From CADEED01 sp041395625 (GTDB lineage Bacteria > Pseudomonadota > Gammaproteobacteria > Steroidobacterales > Steroidobacteraceae), in NCBI GenBank assembly GCA_041395625.1, contig JAWLAE010000003.1, positions 62,001 through 126,000 on the forward strand: a stretch of 64,000 nucleotides of DNA, given 5' to 3'. The notes under the pieces were generated by a model. The model was not told the DNA's origin and made no database searches. It saw nothing but the letters and a program-made list of their open reading frames with translations. The translations under genes and the position numbers were made by a program. This document shows, piece after piece, positions 34,662 through 44,304 of this stretch. Position 1 is the first letter of the stretch. Each line of letters opens with the position of its first letter.

Positions 34662-35937
34662 CGTCTGGTGCCGCTGTTGAGATGAACGTGAGTTCAATGC
34701 CGGGCACACCAACTCGCAGTCGATCGCCGGGGCGCGCATCCGCTGCGGTCACGATGCGGGTACCGTTCAGCCAGGTGCCATGCACGCTGTGGTCGATAAC
34801 GTGGCAACCCTGGTCGCTGCGGATGAGCGTGCAGTGCCGGCGTGACACGCCTGGTGCCGGCTCCGGCACGACGATCGCTGGTGTGTCACCGCCCACCGAG
34901 CGACCGACGATCGTCGGCCGGTCGGTCAGCGGTAACGGCTCTCCGTCGAGAACCACGTGCGTAACGGGCGCGACCATCGTCGTCGATTGCGGCTTGCCAT
35001 ACAGCGCCAGCGCACTCGGCCCCGGCGCGACAGCGGATCGATCCACTTGCCAAACAGCCCGGTCCGTTTGCAATACACCGACCAGCGACCGCGCGGTCTC
35101 GGCTAACAAGCCTGCCGGCATGGTCCAGACACGGGCTGGTGCGGCCGCAACGAGCCGCGCCAGAAAACCGGGCCAGCGCGCGACCGTCTGCGGCACGATG
35201 CAATCGAGTGGTTCGGTGGCGTGTTGCGCGCCCATGAGTGCATTGATGACCACCTGATAGCTCGCTGCCGCGGCCTCCTCGAACAGCCGCGCCGGCAGCT
35301 CGACGGCGAAAGTATTGCCCGCTGCTGTCACCTCGATTTTAGCGCGACCGTGGTCGGCGACGACCGCCAGCGCTTGCGGCAATTGCGCAAACAGCTGCTG
35401 CTCGCCATCCCGATCGTGCAGCGGGTCGAAGCGGGTCTGCTTGACCATCGCGGCCGCAATACTCTCGACCCAGCGATCGTGCACGTTGGTCAGCGAGACG
35501 TCGGGATACAGCCAGGTTGCCTCGCGTGCGCAGCTTGCGCCTGCAGCGCGCACCCGACTGACGAGCAAATCTCGCCAACCCAACTGCAACACGACAGCGG
35601 CTGCCAGCCGCGGTTCGATCGCCAACGTCAGGGCGGCGGCATCCACGTAAGCAAGGTCTTCGAATCCCGCGGTGCGGCAGACTTGCGCCAGCCGCGCGAT
35701 CGCGGGCATATCGAAATCCGCAGGCACCGCAGTCACGGCGCGCGCACCAGTCTCAGGTGGCGGCTGCAAGCGGGCACGCAACGCATCAAGGATCCGCCGC
35801 GCGCCCATCACGGTGCTGTCAGCGGCCTGGCGCTCCGTGGCAACCAGTACAGGGGCCACCGAGACGTCGGTTGCGCGCGCGATCGCCAAAGATTCGCGAT
35901 CGAGGTGCAGACCGATCGCTTCGGTCACGCTGCTCAC
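34642..35937 (-). CDS. FHA-domain protein with Hsp70/actin-fold-like N-terminus
   Basis: A 431-aa protein beginning at GTG (GTGA overlap with the channel gene). The C-terminal FHA domain (about 335-425) is clear: TIVGRSVGG, GVSRRHCTL and HGTWLNGTRI carry the conserved Gly-Arg, Ser-Arg-Arg-His and Asn-Gly phosphothreonine-binding residues. The first 290 residues lack an FHA or kinase motif. A segment like VPADFDMPAIARLAQVCRTAG with a following AYVDAAALTLA resembles the Hsp70/actin-fold motif that precedes the nucleotide pocket, but the usual DLGTT loop is missing. Cytoplasmic. Likely reads phosphorylation by the operon's kinase (inference). Confidence 0.8.
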   Translation of the reverse strand: MSSVTEAIGLHLDRESLAIARATDVSVAPVLVATERQAADSTVMGARRILDALRARLQPPPETGARAVTAVPADFDMPAIARLAQVCRTAGFEDLAYVDAAALTLAIEPRLAAAVVLQLGWRDLLVSRVRAAGASCAREATWLYPDVSLTNVHDRWVESIAAAMVKQTRFDPLHDRDGEQQLFAQLPQALAVVADHGRAKIEVTAAGNTFAVELPARLFEEAAAASYQVVINALMGAQHATEPLDCIVPQTVARWPGFLARLVAAAPARVWTMPAGLLAETARSLVGVLQTDRAVWQVDRSAVAPGPSALALYGKPQSTTMVAPVTHVVLDGEPLPLTDRPTIVGRSVGGDTPAIVVPEPAPGVSRRHCTLIRSDQGCHVIDHSVHGTWLNGTRIVTAADARPGDRLRVGVPGIELTFISTAAPDDGAAQA

Positions 35938-36731
35938 CGCACCTGCATATTGCGGATCAGGCGCTGATCGAGATACGTCTCGGTGTCGAGCACCAGTCGC
36001 TCCTGCGAGCGCTGCAGCGCCTGCAGCAGAAACATCAGCAATATCGACAGCAGCAGCGCGATCAGCGTCGAGTTGAACGCGACGCCCAGCCCCTCGGTGA
36101 CGCCCGAAATATCGCCGCCTACCGCCTTGTGCGCCTGTGACAACGCATCGCCAATGCCGCGCACGGTGCCAATGAAGCCGATGGCCGGGATCGCCCAGGC
36201 GATATAGCGGAGCATGGAGAGCTCCGAGTCGAGCCGCTCAGCCTCGGTCTGACAAACATTGTGTGCCACGGTCGAGACGTCCTGCACGTTGCGGGTGGCG
36301 CCGAAGCGGCCGAGCGACGCCAGCAGTGCCCGCGGCACTAACAGATTGCGCTGCTCCACTGGCAGCGCCTCGATTTGCCGCGAATACTCGCGCGTATCCT
36401 CCGGCAGCACTTTCATGCCATCTGGCAATTTGAGGACATCGGCATCGAGCGCGCGCCTTTCGATGCGCTGTTGATAGGATTTGTAGCCGAGGATGCCGAT
36501 TGCCCACAGCATGAGAATCAGCACGACTTCCTGCTCATAGTCCTTGATGAGCACGTAGAACGAACGCTGGCTGACATAGGCGGGGTCGGCAATCTGGGCC
36601 GCACGGTCTGCCTCCAGGATCGCTTGTGCGCTCGGCCGTATATGCAACACATAAGCGCTGTGCACGATCAGGATGGCGATCGCCAGCACGAACAACGTGA
36701 AGAACAACTCGTTTGGTGCGCGTCGCGTCAT
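35934..36731 (-). CDS. MotA/TolQ/ExbB-like proton-channel protein
   Basis: A 265-aa inner-membrane protein with four predicted helices (about 9-29, 68-84, 174-196, 216-238). The C-terminal pair carries the family signature: AIPAIGFIGTVRGIGDAL followed by GVTEGLGVAFNSTLIALLLSI. A cytoplasmic domain fills residues 85-170. This is the layout of MotA_ExbB family stator subunits, which pair with single-helix partners carrying a membrane aspartate. In this operon the two vWA proteins have that feature. Start overlaps the stop of the small upstream gene (TGATG). Confidence 0.87.
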   Translation of the reverse strand: MTRRAPNELFFTLFVLAIAILIVHSAYVLHIRPSAQAILEADRAAQIADPAYVSQRSFYVLIKDYEQEVVLILMLWAIGILGYKSYQQRIERRALDADVLKLPDGMKVLPEDTREYSRQIEALPVEQRNLLVPRALLASLGRFGATRNVQDVSTVAHNVCQTEAERLDSELSMLRYIAWAIPAIGFIGTVRGIGDALSQAHKAVGGDISGVTEGLGVAFNSTLIALLLSILLMFLLQALQRSQERLVLDTETYLDQRLIRNMQVR

Positions 36732-37018
36732 CAGATATCCACCGGAAAGCTGATCGTGGAGTCGGCCGACATCTTGAGGTCGGGTGGTTCATCGGCGGGA
36801 GCGACCACGTCGTCGTCCGGAGTCGCGTCGTCGGCTGTTGCAGCTGGCTCGGCTGGCTGGGCATCCTCGGCCGGGGCCGGTGCCGCCGCAGGATCGGCAG
36901 GCGGCGGCACATCCTGCGCCGTGGCGCGCAGCGCCGCAAAGCTCGCGGCCATGACCAACAATGACAGAAACACCGTCACCAGGATCATGCGCCAGGTACT
37001 ACGCATCGTTCGACTCAT
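36731..37018 (-). CDS. Small membrane-anchored Pro/Ala/Asp-rich protein
   Basis: A 95-aa protein: a hydrophobic segment (about residues 12-32) after a basic start, then a tail rich in Pro, Ala and Asp (PPPADPAAAPAPAEDAQPAE) ending in DSTISFPVDI. Either a signal-anchored periplasmic linker or a cleaved secreted peptide. AAGGGG-type ribosome site; 10 bp after the PEGA/SUMF1 gene and TGATG-coupled to the channel gene. No family recognised. Confidence 0.7.
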   Translation of the reverse strand: MSRTMRSTWRMILVTVFLSLLVMAASFAALRATAQDVPPPADPAAAPAPAEDAQPAEPAATADDATPDDDVVAPADEPPDLKMSADSTISFPVDI

Positions 37019-37028
37019 GCTCGCCCCT

Positions 37029-39500
37029 TCAGTTCGTCGCCGTGGCCGTAGCCTGAGCTTGCCCGGTTACCGGCGCAACGTACCGCGCTACGCGAAATCC
37101 GATCGTATCGCTGGTCCCGTCCGCGCCGTCACGCCAGGCCAACCGTAGTTCTGACATCCCATTCGTCCGCCAGTTCGCGCCGCGCACGACATGTTGCGTG
37201 CCCTCGGACGGTCCGAGCGGATCGGTAGCAGCGGTGGGATCGAAGAACGACGAATAACGGTCCGTGGTCCATTCCGACACATTGCCAGTCATGTCATACA
37301 GACCGAGCGCATTGGGCGGAAATTGCTTCGGTTTCGCCAACGAAGGCGCATTGTCACGGTAATCGCCGAGCGGTACGGCGACAGTTGCCTGCGCTTCCGT
37401 ACCAGCCAGGTTGCCGCTGTTGGGCGGCAACGGTAGTGCGTCGCCCCAGCCATAACGTCGGAAGCGGCCTTGACCAGCATAGCGGGCGGCATACTCCCAC
37501 TCCCCCTCGGTCGGCAAACGATAGCCATTGCCGACCGGCGACTTCAGCACCCAGTTGCCGCCGCGCTGCTCATAAGCCAGCGGCAGACCCTCCTGCCCGG
37601 AGAGCCAGTTGCAGAACTCCACCGCGTCGTTCCAGCTCACCTGCGTCACTGGCAGGCTGTCGAGATCGTGGGAGCTGCCCCCCACGAAGCCCGAATTGTG
37701 CGTCGGGCGGAACCTGCGGAACTGCTCATTGGTGACTTCGGTGACGCCGAGGTAGAACGGACGCTGCAGGGTCACCCGGCGCGAACCCTCATTGGGGCGA
37801 CGGCCTTGCTCACGACGACCACTGCCCATCTGAAAGACGCCACCAGCGACGAGCTTGAGCGCGATACCACTCTTGGTGGTGATAACCGGCGCGGCATTGC
37901 CGACGATATCACGCGGATCGACCAGATCGAACCGCAGACTACGGTCAAGTCCTGGCGCCAGCACGAGCTCGGTCGTATAGGATTCGAAACCAGCCTTGCG
38001 GATCTCGACGCGATGGCGGGCCGCCGGCAGTTGCAATTCTAGTGGCGCCCTACCCTGCAACTCGCCGTCGACTAACACCTCCGCATCCGCCGGCTCACCT
38101 GCGACCGTCACTTTGACCAGTCGCGGCACCAGCGTGACCAAGAGGCTGGTGGCGTTGCCAGCCTCAGCGAACACACGTCGTTGCGCACTGTCGTAGCCCG
38201 CGTGCGTGACGACGATCTCGTGCTCCACGCCTGGCGACAACGCCACTGTCAGCGGCGTCTTGCCACGCAAGGCGCCGCCTACCAACACCTCTGAGCCGCT
38301 TGGCTGCGAGCGCACCTGCAAGCGTGCGTCGGCCGCGCCCAGCACGATCGGTCCCAAGACCGTTTCTGCGCCGGCCTGCACCACGAGGCTGGACTGCCAC
38401 GGGCGCAGACCCGGTGACTCGAGTGCAATACGCCGCACGCCGGCTGACAACTCCAATCTCGCTGGTGTACGACCGACCTCTTTCCCATCCACGGCAATGC
38501 TGGCACCAATCGGTTCGCTGGCCACTGCTACTACACCGAACGACGGCTGCATCGTCACCGCCACTGTCTGCGATTCACCAAGGCCTACCACCTCGAGGCG
38601 TACGATCTGATCGAGATAGCGGTCGGCGCGGACGGTGAGCGTACGCGGTCCGGCCTCGATTTCGAATTCAGCCGGCGCCTGACCTGCCGGCCGACCGTCG
38701 ACACTGACACCCGCCGGCACGCCGCCGGTATCGATCGTGACACGGCCCGGCAGCTTCGCCAGCCGCAGCGTCGCGCGACTATCACTGACCCGGCTCACAT
38801 CGACCGTTGCTTCTGCGGGACGATAGCCCGTGCGTTCCGCAACCAGCCGATGCGTACCGGGAAATACGAACACCGTTTTGCCCGCATGCCACTTGAACAA
38901 GGTCCCTGGCACACGCACGCTGGCATCATCGGGCGACAGCTCCAACGAGACTCGTTGGACCAGCACCAACGCCCCGAAAGTCAGCGCTAACAATAGCAAC
39001 GCCACCCACGCTGCCGCCTGCCAGCGCGACCGATGCTGCGCAGCCGCCGACACGCTGGCTGGAGCCGCATCGAGCGCCAGGTCGGCGTCCGGAACGACGA
39101 TGCTGTCCGCGGGCGTGGTGATCTCGCGCGGCGCAGCGTCGGTGTCGGGCGGCAATGTTGCATTGCCGTCGAGCGGATAGACAGATGCCCGCGCTGCCGT
39201 GGCAGCCAGTCGATCGATGACGATATCAGCTGCGTCGCAGCGAATTGCATCGTGCAGCGACAACGCCTGGGTCGCTTCGAGCGGCTTGCCATTCAAGCGA
39301 AGCGCGCCGCCAGCGACCGGGCTCACGCACAACGACGAACCACTCCAGGCCAATCGGCAGACGATGGCCGAATGCTGCGCGGTATCGGCGTATGGTTCGC
39401 CGTCGGCGGCAAAACCGACTGCGCGCTCGAACTCATGTTCGACTCCGCTGGTGCGAACAACGATACGTGGTGGCGAGTCTTTGTCTGCGAGCGTCTGCAT
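37029..39500 (-). CDS. PEGA-repeat protein with SUMF1/FGE-sulfatase-like domain
   Basis: An 823-aa protein. Residues 1-120 look like a beta-sandwich with FHA-like turns (RLNGKPLEA, LHDAIRCDAADIVI). One transmembrane helix follows (about 165-185), then about five PEGA-type repeats over roughly 185-580 (for example VSVDGRPAGQAPAEFEIEAG and a series of V-DG-x-GR-P-x-LEL units). A formylglycine-generating-enzyme-like domain (about 590-815) has GGVFQMGSGRREQGRRPNEG and GYRLPTEGEWEYAARYAGQG. The cysteine pair needed by true FGE is absent in the place where the active site should be (RGANWRTNGMSELRL), so a binding or scaffold role is more likely. ATG at 39500 follows the kinase stop by 19 bp. Confidence 0.8.
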   Translation of the reverse strand: MQTLADKDSPPRIVVRTSGVEHEFERAVGFAADGEPYADTAQHSAIVCRLAWSGSSLCVSPVAGGALRLNGKPLEATQALSLHDAIRCDAADIVIDRLAATAARASVYPLDGNATLPPDTDAAPREITTPADSIVVPDADLALDAAPASVSAAAQHRSRWQAAAWVALLLLALTFGALVLVQRVSLELSPDDASVRVPGTLFKWHAGKTVFVFPGTHRLVAERTGYRPAEATVDVSRVSDSRATLRLAKLPGRVTIDTGGVPAGVSVDGRPAGQAPAEFEIEAGPRTLTVRADRYLDQIVRLEVVGLGESQTVAVTMQPSFGVVAVASEPIGASIAVDGKEVGRTPARLELSAGVRRIALESPGLRPWQSSLVVQAGAETVLGPIVLGAADARLQVRSQPSGSEVLVGGALRGKTPLTVALSPGVEHEIVVTHAGYDSAQRRVFAEAGNATSLLVTLVPRLVKVTVAGEPADAEVLVDGELQGRAPLELQLPAARHRVEIRKAGFESYTTELVLAPGLDRSLRFDLVDPRDIVGNAAPVITTKSGIALKLVAGGVFQMGSGRREQGRRPNEGSRRVTLQRPFYLGVTEVTNEQFRRFRPTHNSGFVGGSSHDLDSLPVTQVSWNDAVEFCNWLSGQEGLPLAYEQRGGNWVLKSPVGNGYRLPTEGEWEYAARYAGQGRFRRYGWGDALPLPPNSGNLAGTEAQATVAVPLGDYRDNAPSLAKPKQFPPNALGLYDMTGNVSEWTTDRYSSFFDPTAATDPLGPSEGTQHVVRGANWRTNGMSELRLAWRDGADGTSDTIGFRVARYVAPVTGQAQATATATN

Positions 39501-39519
39501 GGTCCGCCGCCACTCGTTC

Positions 39520-42108
39520 TCAGATGGGTTCGACGCAGCGCACGACGATCGTCTGTGTGTCGGTGCCAGGTGCCAGCGTGAAATCGCGTCGGACGTCACG
39601 ATAACCCTGTCGGCGACCGATGATCGTGTATTGCCCCGGTTTCAGCTCGAGCTCACGACGCTCGAATGTGCCGAAGTAACCCACGCGCTGGATCGCCACT
39701 TCCGTCGCGTTGTCCGACTCCAGCGCCAGCGTCACTGGACGATCGAACGCCGGCAACAACATTTCGAGTCGCGAGATCTGCGAACGAATCACCGGACCCT
39801 GGTCCGGCAGGCCACGTGCCCGCAACAGCAGTCGATCCGTCTCGGCACGCACTTCAGCCGAGGCGAGACGCTCAGGCCGCTCGATGACGTTCTGGAGCCG
39901 ACGCGACAAATCGGCACGCGGCTGCGCCCGGGTTTTGCCTCGCTGTGCGAACTCGAGCGTTGGGTCGGTTGCCAGCGCCTTCTCATATAGTGCCAGGGCT
40001 TCGGTCCAACGCTCTTCCGCCACCAGACGAGCGGCTAGCGCTTCGAGATTGGCGTCTGCGGCGCCACGGTTGGCCGCGTCCACCTGCGCAATGGCTTCAC
40101 GCACTTCAGCAGCCTCAGGTCGCAGCGCCTGCGCGCGCGTGAATGCTGCACGGGCCGAGTCGGTGCGGCCCGCAGTCAGCGCCGCAAAGCCATCACCCAT
40201 GGCGCGCGCGAAAGCTGCGTCGCTATTCTTCTGTCGCAACTGCTGCAGGCCGGTCGTGGCGGCTGCGTTGCCAGGGTATTTTGCCAACACCTGAGCGTAG
40301 ACGCGCTCGGCAGTAGCGCTGTCACCAGCCTGCACGGCGGCCTCCGCCTGCGCCAACAAGGGCGCGGCATCTAACAACTTGGCCAGACTGGCGAGACCTG
40401 CGCGCGCACGTGCATTGTCCGGCTCGATCCGCGCCGCTGTTTCGTAGGCCTGCCGGGCGATTGCGACATCCGCCGCGAGCAGCGCGCCATCACCAGCCGC
40501 CAGCTGCGCCTCAAGCGCCGCCGGCGCCTCCGCTTCGATCGCTGCCACCGTCTTGTCGGCTGCCCGCAAGGCTGTGGTCGCGAGTTCGAGATCGCTGCGC
40601 TCCAGCGCCACGCCCGCCTCGGCCAGTTGCGACTTGGCGCGCGCGAAATTCTCGCCGCTCCACAACGCCGCCGCACGCTGGTCGAGCAGGCCTAGCCGCT
40701 GTTGCAAGGCGTCGACCTCGGCGCGCTTGTTCGCTAACGACTTGGCCAGCTCCTCACGGGCGGCCACAGCCGCGGCCGATTCCGCGGCAGCCGGCTGCGC
40801 GGTGACCTGCGGTTTGACCGCGAGCTTGGGCAACCAGAAGAACACGCCCACCGCCGCAGCGACCAGAGCGGTGGCGGCCAGCCAGACGCCGGTGCGGCGC
40901 GCGCGCGGCCGCGACGAGCCGGCGCGGAACACATCTTCAATGCGCGGCAGCGGTGCACGCGCACTGTCGACCAGCTCTTTCAGATCGACCAGCGGCAGAT
41001 CGTCACCATCATTGGCCGCCTCGTCGAAGGCATCGACCATAATCTTGTCGGTCGCGCGCGTACGGCTGCCGGCAGCACGGTGCGGATTGCCATCCCGAAC
41101 AGCCGCCGGCGGCTCCGCGTGCTGCGGCGGCTCAGGCGGCGCCATCCGCGGTGGTGAGTCCAGCTCGATGCCGATGTCCAGATCATCATCCCGATCGGCA
41201 TCCGGCATCGGCAACGCCTGCGTCACGTTCAGCGCGTCGAGCGTGGTGTTCGCCTCAGGGTCCGGATAAGCCCCCGCGTCGTCGCGTAACGCTTGCAGCA
41301 TCTCTTCGGGCGCTGCCAGCGTATCGTGCAGCACCGCATTCAACTCCGAGGCCACATCATGCATCGTCGCCGGCCGAGCCGCCGGACGCTTGGCCAGCAT
41401 GCGGATGATCAGGTGCTCGAGCCGCGGTGGTACTGGATAAGCCGGTCGTAGCGGTGGCGCCGGTTCGTTGCGTACTCTGGCGACGTCGAAATTGGGATAG
41501 AACGGTGGCGCACCAGAGAGCAACTCGTACGCCAGCGCGCCCAGCCCATAGATGTCATCGGCAGCGGTTGGCGGCTCGCCGGCCAGCTGCTGCGGGCTCG
41601 CCGTGAATGGCGAACCGGGCAATGAGTTGTCAGCATCACCTTCGGCTGCAGCCGAACCGAAGTCGGCGAGCAGGACGCGACGACCGACATCCAGCAGGAC
41701 ATTGCCCGACTTGAGATCGCGATGCACGATACCGCGCGAGTGCGCATGCTCGAGGGCACGCGCGACTTCGATCAGTAGCGGCACGATTCGCGTATAGCGT
41801 TGGCCGCGCAGACTGCGCAGATCGCCGCCGGGCGCGTAGGTCATGGGCAGCACCGCACACCGCTCGTCACGCACTGGTTCGTGCACGCGCAGCACACCCG
41901 GGTGATTCAGGCGGGATGAGAGCGTGAACTCCCGCTCCAGCACCTGCCAGGCGGCGGGCGACTGGGTCAGCTGCGGATAGAGAATCTTGAGCGCAACATC
42001 CTGTTCGCGTACCTCATCGTACGCACGCCAGACCTCACCGAAACCGCCAGCTCCGATCTTCTCGCGCAATACGAAGCGGCCGCACAGGCGTGCGTTGGCT
42101 TCATTCAT
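39520..42108 (-). CDS. Transmembrane Ser/Thr protein kinase with TPR-like and PEGA-like C-terminus
   Basis: An 862-aa eukaryotic-type protein kinase. The catalytic domain (10-270) is intact: glycine loop GAGGFGEVW, lysine K41 (VALK), HRDLKSGN with D131 and the DFG motif at 149-151. A low-complexity linker leads to one transmembrane helix (about 403-423). The periplasmic part has TPR-like and coiled-coil helices (about 440-780) and a PEGA-like end with VGYFGTFERRELELKPGQYT. Layout resembles PknB-type sensors. The FHA protein encoded in the same transcript is its plausible reader. It starts 16 bp after the lipoprotein C stop. Confidence 0.87.
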   Translation of the reverse strand: MNEANARLCGRFVLREKIGAGGFGEVWRAYDEVREQDVALKILYPQLTQSPAAWQVLEREFTLSSRLNHPGVLRVHEPVRDERCAVLPMTYAPGGDLRSLRGQRYTRIVPLLIEVARALEHAHSRGIVHRDLKSGNVLLDVGRRVLLADFGSAAAEGDADNSLPGSPFTASPQQLAGEPPTAADDIYGLGALAYELLSGAPPFYPNFDVARVRNEPAPPLRPAYPVPPRLEHLIIRMLAKRPAARPATMHDVASELNAVLHDTLAAPEEMLQALRDDAGAYPDPEANTTLDALNVTQALPMPDADRDDDLDIGIELDSPPRMAPPEPPQHAEPPAAVRDGNPHRAAGSRTRATDKIMVDAFDEAANDGDDLPLVDLKELVDSARAPLPRIEDVFRAGSSRPRARRTGVWLAATALVAAAVGVFFWLPKLAVKPQVTAQPAAAESAAAVAAREELAKSLANKRAEVDALQQRLGLLDQRAAALWSGENFARAKSQLAEAGVALERSDLELATTALRAADKTVAAIEAEAPAALEAQLAAGDGALLAADVAIARQAYETAARIEPDNARARAGLASLAKLLDAAPLLAQAEAAVQAGDSATAERVYAQVLAKYPGNAAATTGLQQLRQKNSDAAFARAMGDGFAALTAGRTDSARAAFTRAQALRPEAAEVREAIAQVDAANRGAADANLEALAARLVAEERWTEALALYEKALATDPTLEFAQRGKTRAQPRADLSRRLQNVIERPERLASAEVRAETDRLLLRARGLPDQGPVIRSQISRLEMLLPAFDRPVTLALESDNATEVAIQRVGYFGTFERRELELKPGQYTIIGRRQGYRDVRRDFTLAPGTDTQTIVVRCVEPI

Positions 42109-42124
42109 ATCTGGTTACCGAACT

Positions 42125-43411
42125 CTAATTCTGCGACTCATTCTGGTCGGCTGTAGCGGCAGCAGACGGCAAGGCCACTGTTTCGGCTGTACCAGTTTCT
42201 TCCAGGTAGATCTGCCGCAGCAGCTTGCGCCATTCCTCGTACTGTTCTTCCGCCGTGCCCGTGAGGCGCAGCGTGCGGCCCTCGATGTCTATCACCTGCG
42301 GTGCCACCTCGGCCTGGAAGCTCTCGCTCAGTTCCTTGAGGGACTCGGCATGGGTGCGCGCATCCGAGAACTTCTGGATTCCCGACAATACCGCCGCGAT
42401 GCCGCCGACAGCGCCGGCGGTGCGTGCGGCAGATTGCACGTTGCGGCACGTATAGGCGTCGCCCGCGCATTGATCGGGCACCAGGATCGAGGCGAGCACT
42501 GCCGCGGCGCCGAGTCCCGCTCGCATCCGGGCAGACGACCGCGCCCGCTCCTCTTTTTCGATCTCCACAGCACTGGTCTGCCGCCAACTACCATACGACT
42601 CACTCATCTTGTCGGCGAAACTCGAGTAATAGCCGTTGACGGTATCGATCACGGTATCGTCGCGCTCACGGATGCGATCGATGCGGTCGACGAACGGGTC
42701 GTTAGCGGCTGGCAAGCGCGTGACCTTGAGGATTCCCTTCTTGTCAGGCTCGGCGAAACCGCTCATGGCTTCGGGCGCCAGATCACGCGCGAACTTGAGA
42801 CGCGTGAGACGCTGCAGGTCCTGCCGGTCGGCCGCGGTCAGTCGCTGGCGTGCGGCCAGCAGATCGTTGGCGATTTCGACATAGACGTTCTGGAACGGAT
42901 CGCGCGCCTTGAGTGCCTCGGGCGTCTTGTAGGAGCCGAGATCCGCCACGCTGCTGTAGCGCTGGTTGTCGATCCACACGCGCCCTGCCGAATCCCGCGC
43001 CGTGATCTGCAAGGCGAGTTCGCGGCCCGTCGATTCAACAATCTCACCCGAAACCAGCACATCGACGAATTCCGCATTCTGCGGCACGACACGTACTGCC
43101 CCCCATTGCGCGCTGGATTCGAGTGTCTGACGCAGCAGCGTCGGCAGGTAACGCGCCTCGGCCTTGCGCAGATCCGGATAGATACGCAGCTTGGCGAGCG
43201 CCTCGGTATCGTCAGCCTTGTCAGCCGGAATTCCCGCGTCGAATTCGCGTATCCCGACATCTAACAACTCGTTCTGTGGGATCTGGGTGGTGGCCTGCAC
43301 CGCTGCCAGCTTGGGCAACGGCTTGGTTTCCTGCACCACACAACCACTCACAGCCAGTGCAGCGATCATCGCCGCGGCGCTGGCCCAACGTATGAAGACT
43401 GTGCTTGCCAC
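42125..43411 (-). CDS. Lipoprotein C of the kinase/vWA operon
   Basis: A 428-aa protein with a signal peptide and lipobox AVSGC near residue 24. The conserved-looking body has IYPDLRKAEARYLPTLLRQTL and VDVLVSGEIVESTGRELAL. A small glycine/alanine-rich hydrophobic segment near residues 300-315 precedes two cysteines (DQCAGDAYTC). GTG start with an AAGGAAGG site, overlapping the upstream TAG by one base. Family not recognised; probably an outer-membrane lipoprotein partner of the machine. Confidence 0.75.
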   Translation of the reverse strand: MASTVFIRWASAAAMIAALAVSGCVVQETKPLPKLAAVQATTQIPQNELLDVGIREFDAGIPADKADDTEALAKLRIYPDLRKAEARYLPTLLRQTLESSAQWGAVRVVPQNAEFVDVLVSGEIVESTGRELALQITARDSAGRVWIDNQRYSSVADLGSYKTPEALKARDPFQNVYVEIANDLLAARQRLTAADRQDLQRLTRLKFARDLAPEAMSGFAEPDKKGILKVTRLPAANDPFVDRIDRIRERDDTVIDTVNGYYSSFADKMSESYGSWRQTSAVEIEKEERARSSARMRAGLGAAAVLASILVPDQCAGDAYTCRNVQSAARTAGAVGGIAAVLSGIQKFSDARTHAESLKELSESFQAEVAPQVIDIEGRTLRLTGTAEEQYEEWRKLLRQIYLEETGTAETVALPSAAATADQNESQN

Positions 43412-44304
43412 TAGGACCTTCCTTGCGTGTTGCGCTTGTACTCGGTGTATTCCTTCCAGAGCTTCTCCTTCAGCTCCGGGTCGGTTTCTCGTTCGGCGGC
43501 GCGCCGCAGGCGACGCGCTACGATGTCATCGTCGCTGCCATCTGGCACGTTCACCGGTGCGGCGCCGCCACCACCAGCACCACCCGCACCCGCGGCAGCG
43601 CCACCCGAACTGCCGCCCGATCTCTCACTGCCACCGGATTCCGACGAGCCGCCGCTGCGATCCGAGCGCAGGTCTCCGGGACGCTTGCCGGTCGACGCGG
43701 TCAACACATTGCGATCGTCGGCCGTAGCGCTGCCTGGATCGTCGTTGCTCGTACCGCCCGCTGCAGCCTGCGCGTCACGCTCACGCGCAACGCGCTCCTG
43801 CTCTTTTTGCAGGGTTGCATCGAATTCGCCTAACGACTCATCCAGCCGCTGGTCGAGCGCGGCGCGACGCTCTATCGTTGTCTGCGCACCCTCGCCCGCA
43901 GCGGTACCGGCCGCCACATCGGCGTCGCCGTCGACCGTCACATCCGCCGCGCTGCCCGGTGTAGCTGAGCCGGAGTCTGGCAATCCGGCGGGCAACGGCG
44001 CGCTTGGTGCCGCCGGCACATCGCCCGTACCCGGCGGCGACGGCTCGCCAGGGGCGCCCGGCGCGCCCGGCGCGCTCGTCGGGCTCGGCGCGCTGGGTGG
44101 TGCGGGCATACCGCTTGGAGTCGGCGCGCCCGGCTCGGCAGGAGCACTCGGCGGACTCGGACTGCCCGGCGAGCTGGGCGGACTGGGCATGCCAGGGGTG
44201 CCGCTCGGCGGCGTCGCGCAACCGGTAACGATGATCGCCAGAGCGGCACCCACCGCGAGCACGGCCACCAGCCGCTGTAAAGGAAAGCGACCCGAGCGCG
44301 GCAT
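43411..44304 (-). CDS. Pro/Gly/Ser-rich lipoprotein B of the kinase/vWA operon
   Basis: A 297-aa protein. The signal sequence ends in lipobox IVTGC (residue 29 from the ATG). About 90 residues of low-complexity Pro/Gly/Ser/Ala follow, then a charged region with a glycine stretch (GGAAAGAGGAGGGGAA) and a C-terminal helix ending EYKRNTQGRS. Low complexity suggests a flexible tether through the peptidoglycan layer. TGATG coupling to lipoprotein A, with GGGAG upstream. Confidence 0.72.
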   Translation of the reverse strand: MPRSGRFPLQRLVAVLAVGAALAIIVTGCATPPSGTPGMPSPPSSPGSPSPPSAPAEPGAPTPSGMPAPPSAPSPTSAPGAPGAPGEPSPPGTGDVPAAPSAPLPAGLPDSGSATPGSAADVTVDGDADVAAGTAAGEGAQTTIERRAALDQRLDESLGEFDATLQKEQERVARERDAQAAAGGTSNDDPGSATADDRNVLTASTGKRPGDLRSDRSGGSSESGGSERSGGSSGGAAAGAGGAGGGGAAPVNVPDGSDDDIVARRLRRAAERETDPELKEKLWKEYTEYKRNTQGRS

